64,000 nt of DNA from Paraburkholderia sp. (lineage in GTDB: Bacteria > Pseudomonadota > Gammaproteobacteria > Burkholderiales > Burkholderiaceae), in contig NZ_JAPWKB010000019.1 of NCBI RefSeq assembly GCF_028283785.1, positions 826,001 through 890,000 on the forward strand. The letters are read 5' to 3'. Position 1 is the first letter of the stretch. The number at the start of each line of letters is the position of its first letter. A model generated the notes under the pieces. It made no database searches and was not told the origin of the DNA. It saw only the letters and a program-made list of their open reading frames with translations. Shown here one piece after another: positions 1 through 8,182 of this stretch. Made by a program: the position numbers and the translations under genes.

Positions 1-273
1 CTGCCGATGCACTTCCTGCCGTTTATCGCGTTTCTGTATCTGGTGGTGGTCGGCACGATGGCCGCGTATGTCGCGTACGGGTATCTGATCCGGCATACGA
101 GCCCGATCATCGCGAGCAGTTGCATGTACGTGAATCCGGTCGTCGCGGTGGCGCTGGGCGCGTTGCTGCTCGGCGAACCGGTGACGGAAGCGACGGTGAT
201 CGCGACCGCCGTGATCCTGTCGAGCGTCGGTCTGTCGTTCTGGTTCGACTACCGGCGACGCGGCCTCGCGTGA
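1..273 (+). CDS. EamA-family drug/metabolite transporter, C-terminal part
   Basis: The reading frame is already open at base 1, so only the last 90 or so residues are present and the start lies outside the window. Visible are two or three hydrophobic helices and the segment NPVVAVALGALLLGEPVTEA, which is typical of the last repeat of EamA/RhaT-type inner-membrane permeases. The protein ends in a short basic cytoplasmic tail (YRRRG). Family membership is well supported by that motif. Substrate cannot be told; such proteins export amino acids, metabolites or drugs. It converges on the fadH-like gene, with 58 bases between the two stop codons. Confidence 0.8.
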   Translation: MPMHFLPFIAFLYLVVVGTMAAYVAYGYLIRHTSPIIASSCMYVNPVVAVALGALLLGEPVTEATVIATAVILSSVGLSFWFDYRRRGLA

Positions 274-331
274 CGCGTTCGATGTTCACCGTCCGCGCAA
301 GCCGCGCGCTTTAACCGGGTTTAGCCGCCCG

Positions 332-2368
332 CTACAACCGCGCGGCCAGTTCCGCGCCTTCGCGGATCGCGCGTTTCGCGTCGAGTTCGGTGGCGAGCGC
401 CGCACCGCCGATCACGTGATACACCGGGCCGCCCGGCAGCGGCGTAGCCGGCAACAGCGAGCGCAGCGATTCCTGTCCCGCGCACACGACGACCGTATCC
501 ACCGTCAGCCATTCTTCCACGCCTTTGCGCGCAATCCTCAACCCGCGTTCGCTGACCTCGCGATACGTGACGCCGTCGAGCATCTTCACCCGGTTGCGCA
601 CGAGCGTCGCGCGATGCACCCAGCCCGACGTCTTGCCTAGTCCCGCGCCGAGCCGTCCCTCCTTGCGTTGCAACAGCCAGATTTCGCGCGGCGGAACGGG
701 CTTCGGCGCACCGCCCGGCGTCAGTCCGCCGCGTTCGCCGACATGCGGGTCGATGCCCCATTCTTCGAACCACGCGTCGCGCGGCTGCGGCAGCGGCGCG
801 CCCGGACGATGCAGCAGGAATTCGCTGACGTCGAAGCCGATCCCGCCCGCGCCGATCACCGCGACCCGCCGGCCGACCGGCGCACCGCGCAGCACGTCGG
901 CATACGACAGCACGTTCGGACCGTCGATGCCGTCGATCGCCGGACGGCGCGGCACGATGCCGGTCGCGAGAATCACGTCGTCGTAATTGCCCGCCGCGAG
1001 CAGCGCGCCATCGACCTGGGTGGCCAGCCGCACGTCCACGCCGTGCCGCTTCAACTGGCTGTCGAAATAGCGGATCGTCTCGCTGAATTCTTCCTTGCCC
1101 GGCACCCGCATCGCGAGACGGAACTGACCGCCGATACGATCGCCCGCATCGAACAGCGTCACGCGATGTCCGCGCGAAGCCGCCACCGTCGCCGCCGACA
1201 AACCCGCGGGCCCCGCACCGACGACCGCCACGTTCAGCCGCGCCGCGCCCGTCGCGAGCGGCACGTAGACGAGTTCGGTTTCGCGTCCGGCGCGCGGATT
1301 GACGAGGCAGGTCGCGCGCTTATTCTGGAACGTATGATCGAGACACGCCTGGTTGCAGGCGATACAGGTGTTGATCTCGTTCGCGCGGCCTTCGGCGGCC
1401 TTGTTGACGAACTCCGGATCGGCCAGCAGCGGACGCGCCATCGACACCAGATCGGCGCTGCCGTCCGCGATCAGCGCGTCCGCGAGTTCGGGCGTGTTGA
1501 TCCGGTTCGATACGATCACCGGCACCTTGACGGCCGCTTTCAGACGCGCGGCCAGCGGTGCGAACGCAGCGCGCGGCACGGACGTGACGATGGTCGGCAC
1601 ACGCGCCTCGTGCCAGCCGACGCCGGTATTGAAGATTGTCACGCCGGCCGCTTCGAGCGCATGCGCTACCTGAATCGTTTCGTCCCACGTATTGCCGCCT
1701 TCGACCAGATCGATCAGCGACATCCGGTAGATCACGATAAAACGCTCGCCGCATGCCGCACGCACCCGCTCGACGATCTCGCGCGCGAGCCGCATCCGGT
1801 TGTCGATGCTGCCGCCGTAGCGGTCGGTGCGCCGGTTGGTGCGCGGACAGAGAAACTGGTTCAGCAGATAGCCTTCGCTGCCCATGATTTCGACACCGTC
1901 GTAACCGGCGCGTTGCGCGAGCCGCGCGCATCGCGCATACGCAGCGACGGTCCGCGCGACGCCGCCTTCGGTCAACGCGCGCGGCTTGAACGGCGAGATC
2001 GGCGACTTCAGCGGCGACGCCGACACGACCAGCGGCTGATATCCGTAGCGTCCCGCATGCAGGATCTGCAGCGCGATCTTGCCGCCTTCTTCGTGGACCG
2101 CACGCGTCACCAGACGATGGTTGCGCAGATCCAGCGATGAATTCAGCGTGCCGCCGAACGGCAGCAACCAGCCTTCGCGATTGGGCGAGATGCCGCCCGT
2201 GATGATCAGTCCGACACCGCCGCGAGCGCGCTCGCGGAAGTATTCGGCGAGCTTCGGGTAATGCCAGAAGCGGTCTTCCATGCCCGTATGCATCGATCCC
2301 ATCACGACGCGATTGCGCAGCGTCGTAAAGCCGAGATCGAGTCCGTCCAGCAGATGGCGGTAAGACAT
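332..2368 (-). CDS. fadH: NADPH-dependent 2,4-dienoyl-CoA reductase (FadH type)
   Basis: Old-yellow-enzyme family iron-sulfur flavoenzyme that reduces 2,4-dienoyl-CoA esters during beta-oxidation of unsaturated fatty acids in the cytoplasm. With the ATG at 2368 the protein is 678 residues, the usual FadH length. It holds an N-terminal FMN-binding TIM barrel, a cysteine cluster at 335, 338, 342 and 354 (C-x2-C-x3-C-x11-C) for the 4Fe-4S centre, an FAD motif (VVGAGPAGLSAA) and an NAD(P) motif (VIGAGGIGFD). Tyr167 (SEGYLLNQF) and His253 (GWHEARVPT) sit where the catalytic pair of E. coli FadH is found. A GTG three codons upstream is possible, but an AAGG ribosome site favours the ATG. Other OYE-family reductases share this architecture, so the substrate is by homology. 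Confidence 0.88.
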   Translation of the reverse strand: MSYRHLLDGLDLGFTTLRNRVVMGSMHTGMEDRFWHYPKLAEYFRERARGGVGLIITGGISPNREGWLLPFGGTLNSSLDLRNHRLVTRAVHEEGGKIALQILHAGRYGYQPLVVSASPLKSPISPFKPRALTEGGVARTVAAYARCARLAQRAGYDGVEIMGSEGYLLNQFLCPRTNRRTDRYGGSIDNRMRLAREIVERVRAACGERFIVIYRMSLIDLVEGGNTWDETIQVAHALEAAGVTIFNTGVGWHEARVPTIVTSVPRAAFAPLAARLKAAVKVPVIVSNRINTPELADALIADGSADLVSMARPLLADPEFVNKAAEGRANEINTCIACNQACLDHTFQNKRATCLVNPRAGRETELVYVPLATGAARLNVAVVGAGPAGLSAATVAASRGHRVTLFDAGDRIGGQFRLAMRVPGKEEFSETIRYFDSQLKRHGVDVRLATQVDGALLAAGNYDDVILATGIVPRRPAIDGIDGPNVLSYADVLRGAPVGRRVAVIGAGGIGFDVSEFLLHRPGAPLPQPRDAWFEEWGIDPHVGERGGLTPGGAPKPVPPREIWLLQRKEGRLGAGLGKTSGWVHRATLVRNRVKMLDGVTYREVSERGLRIARKGVEEWLTVDTVVVCAGQESLRSLLPATPLPGGPVYHVIGGAALATELDAKRAIREGAELAARL

Positions 2369-2711
2369 GCAGAACACCTTGTAATTGTGGGACCGCTCGC
2401 ACGATAGCGCGCTTTACCGTTCGCGCATTCCGACAAAATACTCTAAACCACGTAAGACCATGTAAGGAAATCCTTACCGGGCGATGCCGCATACGAAGCG
2501 TGCCCGACGGCACACCGATTGCTGTGTCCGGGCGTCCGGATCCCGCGCATCGTGAACCACGCGAGCGCGGTGAACCGGAAACAAGGAGGGGGTCGCCGCG
2601 CTTCACGGGAGGCACCCGGACACTGCTCAAACCATCAACCAGCAAGGTGTCCGGGCGACGCGGCCGACCACGTACAGGGTCGTTGCACACACATCGAAAA
2701 CAGGTGACTTT
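2369..2711. other. Divergent intergenic region fadH / DUF4397 lipoprotein
   Basis: These 343 bases separate two divergent genes and must hold both promoters. The fadH-proximal part is AT-richer and holds an inverted repeat, GTAAGG-aaat-CCTTAC, at 2462-2477, preceded by two further GTAAG-like strings. This could be a regulator site for fadH. No convincing gene is seen; the open frames here have no ribosome site and atypical composition. Confidence 0.5.
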
Positions 2712-3506
2712 ATGAAGCTGATCCGAACTATGGCAGCAATGGTTGGCGTGGCATCCGTGCTGGCCGCATGCGGCGGCGGCACCGACGACGTCGGTAAGGA
2801 ATTGGGCCTCACCAATCCGGAAATCCACTTTATCCATGCGATTCCGAGCGGCCCGGCGGTCGATCTGCTCGTCAACGGCGCGACGCTGTCCGGTCAAACC
2901 AACGTCAGCTATAAAGGCGTCACCAACCTGACCAACATCAGCACCGGCAGTGTCAATGTGGGCTATGCGGCGACCGGCACCACGACCGCGCTGGCCAGCA
3001 GCAATTTTCCGAATGTCGCGAAGGGACACGAATACACGGTGCTCGCTTTGCCCGCACTCACGGGCTCGGATATCGGCCTGATCGACGATCCGTTCGACAA
3101 GGGCTTGCTGTCGAACAGCGCGCGGATTCGCGGCTTCAATGCGTCGGCCAATGCCCAGAACCTCGATATCTATCTGGCACCGGCCGGCACCACCAGCGTC
3201 ACCAGCCTGAGCCCGACGATGACCGGTGTGCAGTTCAAGAGTGCAGTGCCGGCGAGCGGGCAGGATTCGCTGTATGTGTCGGGCGGCAACTACGTGTTGC
3301 TGGCAACCGCGTCCGGCGACAAGACCGTGATCTATCAGTCGGATACCTTCACGCTGGGTAACAACGCCGACTGGCTGATCACCACGGTACCGATCGCGGG
3401 CGCGCTGAGCCAGCTTCTGCCGGGCCAGATCCATATGCTGATCGCGCAGGCGGGCAACACGACCACGCCGGCGATCGAACTGAGCAACGCGCTGACCGGC
3501 AGTTAA
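2712..3506 (+). CDS. DUF4397 domain-containing lipoprotein
   Basis: A 264-residue exported protein. The N-terminus is a lipoprotein signal with the lipobox LAAC (Cys20), followed by a Gly-rich spacer (GGGTDD). The body has the DUF4397 signature IHFIHAIPSGPAVDLLVNG, followed by Thr/Ser-rich beta-strand sequence (VTNLTNISTGSVNVGYAATG) and a second similar half (ARIRGFNASANAQNLDIYLAP), which suggests two repeated beta-sandwich modules. It most likely sits in the outer membrane or periplasm. Function is unknown for the family. It is monocistronic, followed by a strong terminator at 3528-3561. Confidence 0.85.
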   Translation: MKLIRTMAAMVGVASVLAACGGGTDDVGKELGLTNPEIHFIHAIPSGPAVDLLVNGATLSGQTNVSYKGVTNLTNISTGSVNVGYAATGTTTALASSNFPNVAKGHEYTVLALPALTGSDIGLIDDPFDKGLLSNSARIRGFNASANAQNLDIYLAPAGTTSVTSLSPTMTGVQFKSAVPASGQDSLYVSGGNYVLLATASGDKTVIYQSDTFTLGNNADWLITTVPIAGALSQLLPGQIHMLIAQAGNTTTPAIELSNALTGS

Positions 3507-3527
3507 GCGGGAAGGCACGGAGGTCGG

Positions 3528-3561
3528 GCGGCGAACCACGTCGGTGGTTCGCCGCTTTTTT
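3528..3561 (+). terminator. Intrinsic terminator of the DUF4397 gene
   Basis: A perfect 12-base-pair stem (3528-3539 with 3544-3555) closes a four-base loop and is followed by six T residues. It starts 22 bases after the DUF4397 stop codon. Confidence 0.9.
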
Positions 3562-3612
3562 GCGGGTATTCTTGCGGGCATTCGCGACGGGCCCGTTCCA
3601 GCCGGACGCACG

Positions 3613-3651
3613 AAAAAAAGCCCGTCGCCGGGATCGCCGGTGACGGGCTTC
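3613..3651 (-). terminator. Intrinsic terminator of the entericidin gene
   Basis: A GC-rich stem (aagcccgtcgccgg pairing with ccggtgacgggctt, one G-U) is preceded on the + strand by seven A residues, which form the U tract in the leftward direction. It lies about 65 bases past the stop of the small lipoprotein gene. Confidence 0.8.
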
Positions 3652-3715
3652 AAAGCTGTTTCGACAGGGACGCGGCGGGCAAGCCCGCGACGCGTCCGAT
3701 GCGCGTCGAAGCGGC

Positions 3716-3865
3716 TTACTTGGCCTTTTCAGCCGAGTTCGTGATGGCGTCGCCGCCCTTCGAGATGTCCTGGCCTGCGCCCGACACCGTATTGCAACCC
3801 GACAGTGCGGCCGTGCCCAGCGTAGCCGTGCCAGCGATCAGAAGCAGTGCGATCAGTCGTTTCAT
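3716..3865 (-). CDS. Entericidin A/B family lipoprotein
   Basis: A 49-residue lipoprotein. The signal peptide runs MKRLIALLLIAGTATLGTAA and ends in the lipobox LSGC (Cys24). The mature peptide, CNTVSGAGQDISKGGDAITN, carries the G-x-G-x-D-I-x-x-G-G-x-A-I pattern of entericidins. The ATG at 3865 is chosen because AAGGGGA lies just upstream and the signal peptide begins there; a longer frame exists upstream but has no signal-like sequence. Enteric entericidins form a toxin-antidote pair involved in stationary-phase bacteriolysis. Here a single copy is present, so the role is uncertain, and it is probably an envelope-stress peptide. Confidence 0.88.
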   Translation of the reverse strand: MKRLIALLLIAGTATLGTAALSGCNTVSGAGQDISKGGDAITNSAEKAK

Positions 3866-4105
3866 GGATGTTCCCCTTATCAAGAATGCATCGTGGTCCG
3901 ACCGGGACATCACGTCATCCGATCCGGTCTGATTGCATGTTAAAAAAAGAGGGGCGGGCGCGCTGTCAGTGCTGTTGCGATTCTGTTGTAGGCGTGCGCC
4001 TGTGTTCGTGTCGGTGTCGTCCTACATGGATTGCGCGGCGTCGCGTGCCACGCCCGTGTGCCCGGGCGTTTCCGCGCATGGGTAGCGCGTTTCCGCGCGT
4101 CAGAC

Positions 4106-5605
4106 TCAGACGTTTGCAGGACCGTTTGTCAGTCCCGCGCCTACATCGGATCCGACGATCGGGTGCTGCGCGGCGAGGCGCGCGACCGGCATTACGACGT
4201 CGATGTCGGTGCCGTTCGGCACGCCGCGCCGGATATCGAACCGGCCGCCGCGCGCGGCGACCCGCTGACGCATGCCGAGCAGCCCGTGCGTGTGCGTGCG
4301 GTTCAGATCGCCGGGCGTGATGCCGACGCCGTTATCGGCGATATGCAACGCGACCTGCGCATCGCCGATTTCGAGTCCGATCGACACCTGCGACGCGTGC
4401 GCGTATTTCGCCGCATTCGTCAGCGATTCCTGCGCGACGCGGAACAGCGCGATCTCGGTGTGCTCGTCGAGCTTGATATCGTCGGCGGGGAGGTGCAGGT
4501 CGAGCAGCCAGTTATTGCGCTGCGCGGCTTCGTCGGCGAGCGTGCGCAGCGCGGTGACGAGACCGAAATTGGCCAGCACGGTCGGCCGCATGTCTTCGAT
4601 GATGCGCCGCTTCAGCGCAATGCCCTGATCGAGATTCGCGAGCGCGCGCGCGAGTTTTTCCGCGATTGCCGGCTCGTTGTCGCGCAGCTTGCGGTTCGCC
4701 CACGCGACGTCCATCTTGCTCGCGGTGAGAATCGCGCCGAGTTCGTCGTGCAGCTCGCGCGCGAGCTGGGTCTTCTCGTTCTCGCTGACCGCCTGCAAAT
4801 GCCAGCCGAGCGCTTCGAGTTGCCGCGTGCGGTCGAGCACCAGCTGATCCAGTTCTTCCTGCTGCGTGATCAACTGACGTTGCACGCGCGCCTGCCGGTC
4901 GATCTGAATGCCGAGCGTGCGGAACAGCAGGATAAACAGCACGATATTGAGCGCCGACAACGCGGCCGCGCACAGCGTGGACAGGCGTTGATCGGCGTGA
5001 CTGCCGTCGAGCGCGTGTTGCGCGCGGCGTTCTTCGTTGTCGCGCAACAAGGTCAGCGTGCTGCCGACCAGCGCGGTATCCACGGTGCGCGTTTCCGCTA
5101 TCGACGGCACCGGTCCGCACGCGGAAAGATCGATCGTCTGCGATCCGGCCGCCTGTTGCAATGCCGCCGCGCCCGCGCCGATCCGCGCGTCGAGCAGCGC
5201 GGCGATCTGCGTGAAACTGGTGAGTTCGGCGCTGTCGGCTTCGCGCCGATACCACGCGCCGAGCTGTTGCGTGCCACGGCGAATCTGCGTCGCGCTCGCG
5301 CAGTATTCGTGCGCAACCGACGCTTGCGGCGTCAGCAGAAACGCGCTTTGCAGCGCGTCGAGCCGGGACAACGCGCTTTCGAGCGCACTCAGCTGCACGG
5401 TGACGTTGCGCGCGCCGAGCGCGGTTTCGTATTCGGCGGCAATCCGTTGACGCGCGGTTTCGAGAATCACCAGACCGCCGACCGTAATCACGATCGCCAC
5501 CGTCATCGCGATGGCCCAACTGCGATTGCGCACCCACGCGCCGAGCGCGGGCAGTGTCGCGCTGCGTGTCTGCCGTCCGTCGTCGATACCTTCCACGCTT
5601 GTCAC
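4106..5605 (-). CDS. NarX-type sensor histidine kinase with periplasmic sensor domain
   Basis: A 499-residue inner-membrane kinase. Transmembrane helices lie near residues 31-49 and 208-230, enclosing a helical periplasmic domain of about 160 residues that resembles CHASE3. A coiled-coil linker follows (QRQLITQQEELDQLVLDRTRQ), then a HisKA_3 dimerisation domain with phospho-acceptor His286 (ARELHDELGAI) and an HATPase_c domain (ESLTNAAKYAHAS, DNGVGI, GLLGMRQR). The start is the GTG at 5605, eight bases downstream of AGGAGA. Kinases of this class pair with NarL-type regulators. The nearest candidates are the rightward genes at 7049 and 7683, separated by three stress-type genes. The ligand is unknown. 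Confidence 0.88.
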   Translation of the reverse strand: MTSVEGIDDGRQTRSATLPALGAWVRNRSWAIAMTVAIVITVGGLVILETARQRIAAEYETALGARNVTVQLSALESALSRLDALQSAFLLTPQASVAHEYCASATQIRRGTQQLGAWYRREADSAELTSFTQIAALLDARIGAGAAALQQAAGSQTIDLSACGPVPSIAETRTVDTALVGSTLTLLRDNEERRAQHALDGSHADQRLSTLCAAALSALNIVLFILLFRTLGIQIDRQARVQRQLITQQEELDQLVLDRTRQLEALGWHLQAVSENEKTQLARELHDELGAILTASKMDVAWANRKLRDNEPAIAEKLARALANLDQGIALKRRIIEDMRPTVLANFGLVTALRTLADEAAQRNNWLLDLHLPADDIKLDEHTEIALFRVAQESLTNAAKYAHASQVSIGLEIGDAQVALHIADNGVGITPGDLNRTHTHGLLGMRQRVAARGGRFDIRRGVPNGTDIDVVMPVARLAAQHPIVGSDVGAGLTNGPANV

Positions 5606-5803
5606 GCGTCGCTCTCCTGTGATGTGTGCATCAGTGTAGCGCGCGGCGTCGGGCCGATTGTCCGCACGACGCTGTAACGCGGCCGTAATCCAATGTCAGC
5701 GGATTCCCACACGAAAACCGGAGTGCGTCGGAATGCGCGCGGCGACCGGGCTCGATACGATGGTTGCAGCCAAACCTTATCTTCGATTCAGGAGGACTAC
5801 ATC

Positions 5804-5980
5804 ATGCTGAAATGGGCGCTGGTTTTTGCCGTGATCGCCGTGATCGCGGGCTTGCTCGGTTTTACGGGCGTCGCCGCTGGCGCGGCTGCGATCGCGAAAT
5901 TCCTGTTCGTCGTGTTCCTGATCCTGTGCGTGGTGTTCCTCGTGCTCGGCTTCGTCGTGACTAAAAAGATCATCGACTAG
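5804..5980 (+). CDS. DUF1328 (YtjA-type) small membrane protein, copy 1
   Basis: A 58-residue protein with two hydrophobic helices flanking a Gly/Ala-rich turn (GLLGFTGVAAGAAAIAK), the hallmark of the DUF1328/YtjA family of tiny inner-membrane proteins. The ATG follows a strong AGGAGG at eight-base spacing. Family members are often stress-induced, but no biochemical function is established. It is followed 63 bases later by a second member, so the pair looks like a tandem duplication that has since diverged. Confidence 0.9.
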   Translation: MLKWALVFAVIAVIAGLLGFTGVAAGAAAIAKFLFVVFLILCVVFLVLGFVVTKKIID

Positions 5981-6043
5981 CGACGCGGCCCGGATTCGCC
6001 GGATCGATCAGCCACGGATTCATTCGAATCAAGGAGAGTCGCC

Positions 6044-6205
6044 ATGCTGCATTACGCCGTCGTATTTTTCGTGATCGCGATTATTGCCGCCGTGTTCGGC
6101 TTTACCGGTATCGCTGCCGGGGCGGCGGAAATCGCCAAGATCCTGTTCTACATTTTCCTCGTCGTGTTCGTCGTCACGCTGTTGCTGGGCGTGTTCAGGA
6201 CATAG
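6044..6205 (+). CDS. DUF1328 (YtjA-type) small membrane protein, copy 2
   Basis: A 53-residue protein that starts at an ATG behind AAGGAGA. Residues FVIAIIAAVFGFTGIAAGAA match the core of the preceding gene, with a second helix (ILFYIFLVVFVVTLLLGV) and a short basic end. It is shorter than many automatic gene-calling cutoffs and easy to miss. It probably lies in one transcript with copy 1 and the ferritin-like gene downstream. Confidence 0.88.
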   Translation: MLHYAVVFFVIAIIAAVFGFTGIAAGAAEIAKILFYIFLVVFVVTLLLGVFRT

Positions 6206-6309
6206 CGGACGCGGCGCTGCGCCGCCGCACTTTCTCCGGAAACTGACGCATCAGGCGCGTTTCGTGCGTGATGCGGATTCCCCCACCCATACGGATCAAG
6301 GAGTCGTCA

Positions 6310-6870
6310 ATGAAATCATCTGACACCGTCAAGTCGAAGGACCCGTTCGTGCTCGACCTCGCGAAGATTCGCGAGCAGGCGCGTATGCATATGTCCGAAG
6401 GTCCGGTCACGGAAAGCTATGCGGCGGATCGCGAGACTGTGATCAAGCTGCTGAATGCGGCGCTGGCGACGGAAATCGTCTGCGTATTGCGTTACAAGCG
6501 ACATTACTTCATGGCCAAGGGCATTCATTCCGAAGCCGTCGCCGCCGAGTTCAACGAGCACGCTGCCGAAGAGCAGGGCCACGCCGATTCGCTCGCCGAA
6601 CGCATCGTGCAGCTTGGCGGCGCGCCGGACTTCGCACCGGCCAGTCTCGCGTCGCGCTCGCATTCCGAATACAAGGAAGGCAAAGACCTGACCGACATGA
6701 TTCGCGAAAACCTGGTGGCCGAACGGATCGCGATCGATACGTATCGCGCGATCATCAACTACCTGGGCGACAAGGATGTCACGACGCGCCGTCTGTTCGA
6801 AGACATTCTCGCGGTCGAGGAAGAGCACGCCGACGATATGGCCGATCTGCTCGAAGGTCGCGACGGCTGA
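6310..6870 (+). CDS. Ferritin-like (bacterioferritin/DPS-type) diiron protein
   Basis: A 186-residue helical protein with four-helix-bundle diiron motifs: helix 1 LLNAALATEIVCVLRYKRHYF, helix 2 FNEHAAEEQGHADSLAERI (E-x-x-H), helix 3 RENLVAERIAIDTYR and helix 4 ILAVEEEHADDMADLL (E-x-x-H). The two E-x-x-H pairs plus the extra Glu residues match a bacterioferritin-like iron site. The start at 6310 follows AAGGAG and gives a charged N-terminal tail before the bundle. Likely cytoplasmic iron storage or peroxide protection. Its place behind two DUF1328 genes and ahead of response regulators suggests a stress-linked cluster, which is inference. Confidence 0.85.
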   Translation: MKSSDTVKSKDPFVLDLAKIREQARMHMSEGPVTESYAADRETVIKLLNAALATEIVCVLRYKRHYFMAKGIHSEAVAAEFNEHAAEEQGHADSLAERIVQLGGAPDFAPASLASRSHSEYKEGKDLTDMIRENLVAERIAIDTYRAIINYLGDKDVTTRRLFEDILAVEEEHADDMADLLEGRDG

Positions 6871-7048
6871 CCCGCGCGGTGCGCCCGCATGCCGTTTTCA
6901 CGACGGCGACCGGTACGCTCGCGTCGCGCGACAGGTGAAGTGACTGTTCGCGCGGCGCGAGATCATTACAATGCACGGGGAAGGGGTTTCAACTTTTCAC
7001 GGACATGCTTCATGCAACCGGTTCACGCAACCGGACGGACACCAGCCG

Positions 7049-7681
7049 ATGATTCGAGTGTTGATAGCTGACGATCACGCGATCGTCCGGGGCGGTTTCA
7101 GACAGTTCGTCGCCGACGAGCCGGACATGTGCGTGGCCGCCGAAGCATCGACCGGCGACGAAACCATCAGCCTCGTGCGTGAGCAGGCCTTCGACGTGGT
7201 GCTGCTCGACATCGCGATGCCCGACAAGAACGGCATCGATACCTTGCGCGTGATCCGTCAGGTCAGACCGGAGCAGGGCGTGCTGATCCTGTCCGGCTAT
7301 CCGGAAAGCCAGTACGCGATCAACCTGCTGCGCGCGGGCGCGAACGGCTATCTGAACAAGGATTGCGAGCCGGAAGAGATCGTGCGCGCGATTCGCGCGG
7401 TGGCGCGCGGGCATCGTTATCTGTCGGAAGCGGTGGCCGACACGCTCGCCGACGCGCTCGACAAACCGGGTGTCGCGCGGCCGCACGAGATGTTGTCCGA
7501 GCGTGAATTCCAGATTTTCTGCAAGCTGGCCGCCGGTCAGATTCCGACGGATATCGCCGAGGAATTGCATCTGTCGGTGAAGACGGTCAGCACTTACCGC
7601 GCGCGCGTGCTCGAAAAGATGCGGCTGGCCAGCAACGCCGATCTGACCTACTACGCGATCAAGAACGGTTTGATCGAGTGA
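7049..7681 (+). CDS. NarL/FixJ-family response regulator with LuxR-type HTH
   Basis: A 210-residue DNA-binding response regulator. The receiver domain occupies about residues 1-118, with the acidic pair DD (8-9), phospho-acceptor Asp54 (VVLLDIAMPDKNG) and the conserved Lys in the GYLNKD segment. The C-terminal LuxR/GerE helix-turn-helix (LSEREFQIFCKLAAGQIPTD, SVKTVSTYRARVLEKM) spans roughly 145-190. An in-frame start 78 bases upstream is possible, but the receiver begins at MIRVLIADDH, so 7049 is used. The kinase at 4106-5605 is the nearest HisKA_3 partner. A receiver-only gene follows two bases later. Confidence 0.88.
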   Translation: MIRVLIADDHAIVRGGFRQFVADEPDMCVAAEASTGDETISLVREQAFDVVLLDIAMPDKNGIDTLRVIRQVRPEQGVLILSGYPESQYAINLLRAGANGYLNKDCEPEEIVRAIRAVARGHRYLSEAVADTLADALDKPGVARPHEMLSEREFQIFCKLAAGQIPTDIAEELHLSVKTVSTYRARVLEKMRLASNADLTYYAIKNGLIE

Positions 7682-7682
7682 C

Positions 7683-8138
7683 ATGCACGCCCGGGAACTT
7701 TCGATGAGCCGCGAATCGTCCACGTCATCCGCACCGCCCGAACACGGGCCGTTGCGCGTGTTGCTGATCGAGGATTCGCCGCTGATCCGCCGCAGTCTCG
7801 TCGAAGCGATCGACGCATCCGGGATGCTCCAGGTGTCGGCGTGGGCCGAATCCGCCGACGAAGCGATTGCGCTGCTGGGCGACGAACGCTTCGACGTGGT
7901 GATCGTGGATCTGCAACTGAAGCGCGGCTCGGGCGTGCAGGTGCTGGCGTATCTGCAACAGGCTGGCCTGCTCGACTCGACGTTTGCCGCCGTGCTGACC
8001 AATCACGCGTTGCCGACGTATCGCGAGCGCTGCGAACAGTACGGCGTCACGCACTTTTACGACAAGTCGTTCGAGTTCGACCGCGTCCTCGACGCGCTGC
8101 ACGACTATGCGCGCGAGCGGGGCGTCGGCGCGTCTTGA
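7683..8138 (+). CDS. Single-domain response regulator (receiver only)
   Basis: A 151-residue protein consisting of a receiver domain (RVLLIEDSPLIRRSLVEAID, phospho-acceptor region VVIVDLQLKRGSG, conserved Lys in HFYDKSFEF) with no output domain. The gene begins one base after the stop of the NarL-type regulator, so the two are surely co-transcribed. An ATG at 7704 preceded by GGGAA is an equally good start. Stand-alone receivers act as phosphate sinks or protein-interaction switches. Pairing with the preceding regulator and the leftward kinase is inferred from position only. Confidence 0.82.
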   Translation: MHARELSMSRESSTSSAPPEHGPLRVLLIEDSPLIRRSLVEAIDASGMLQVSAWAESADEAIALLGDERFDVVIVDLQLKRGSGVQVLAYLQQAGLLDSTFAAVLTNHALPTYRERCEQYGVTHFYDKSFEFDRVLDALHDYARERGVGAS

Positions 8139-8182
8139 GTGTGGCTTGAGTTTGGCTTGACTCCGGCGCGGCCGCTTGCCGC

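Noticed and set aside
3716..3865. Entericidin toxin-antidote pair
   Set aside because: Only one entericidin-type peptide is present, with no second adjacent copy, so a two-component addiction module is not supported.
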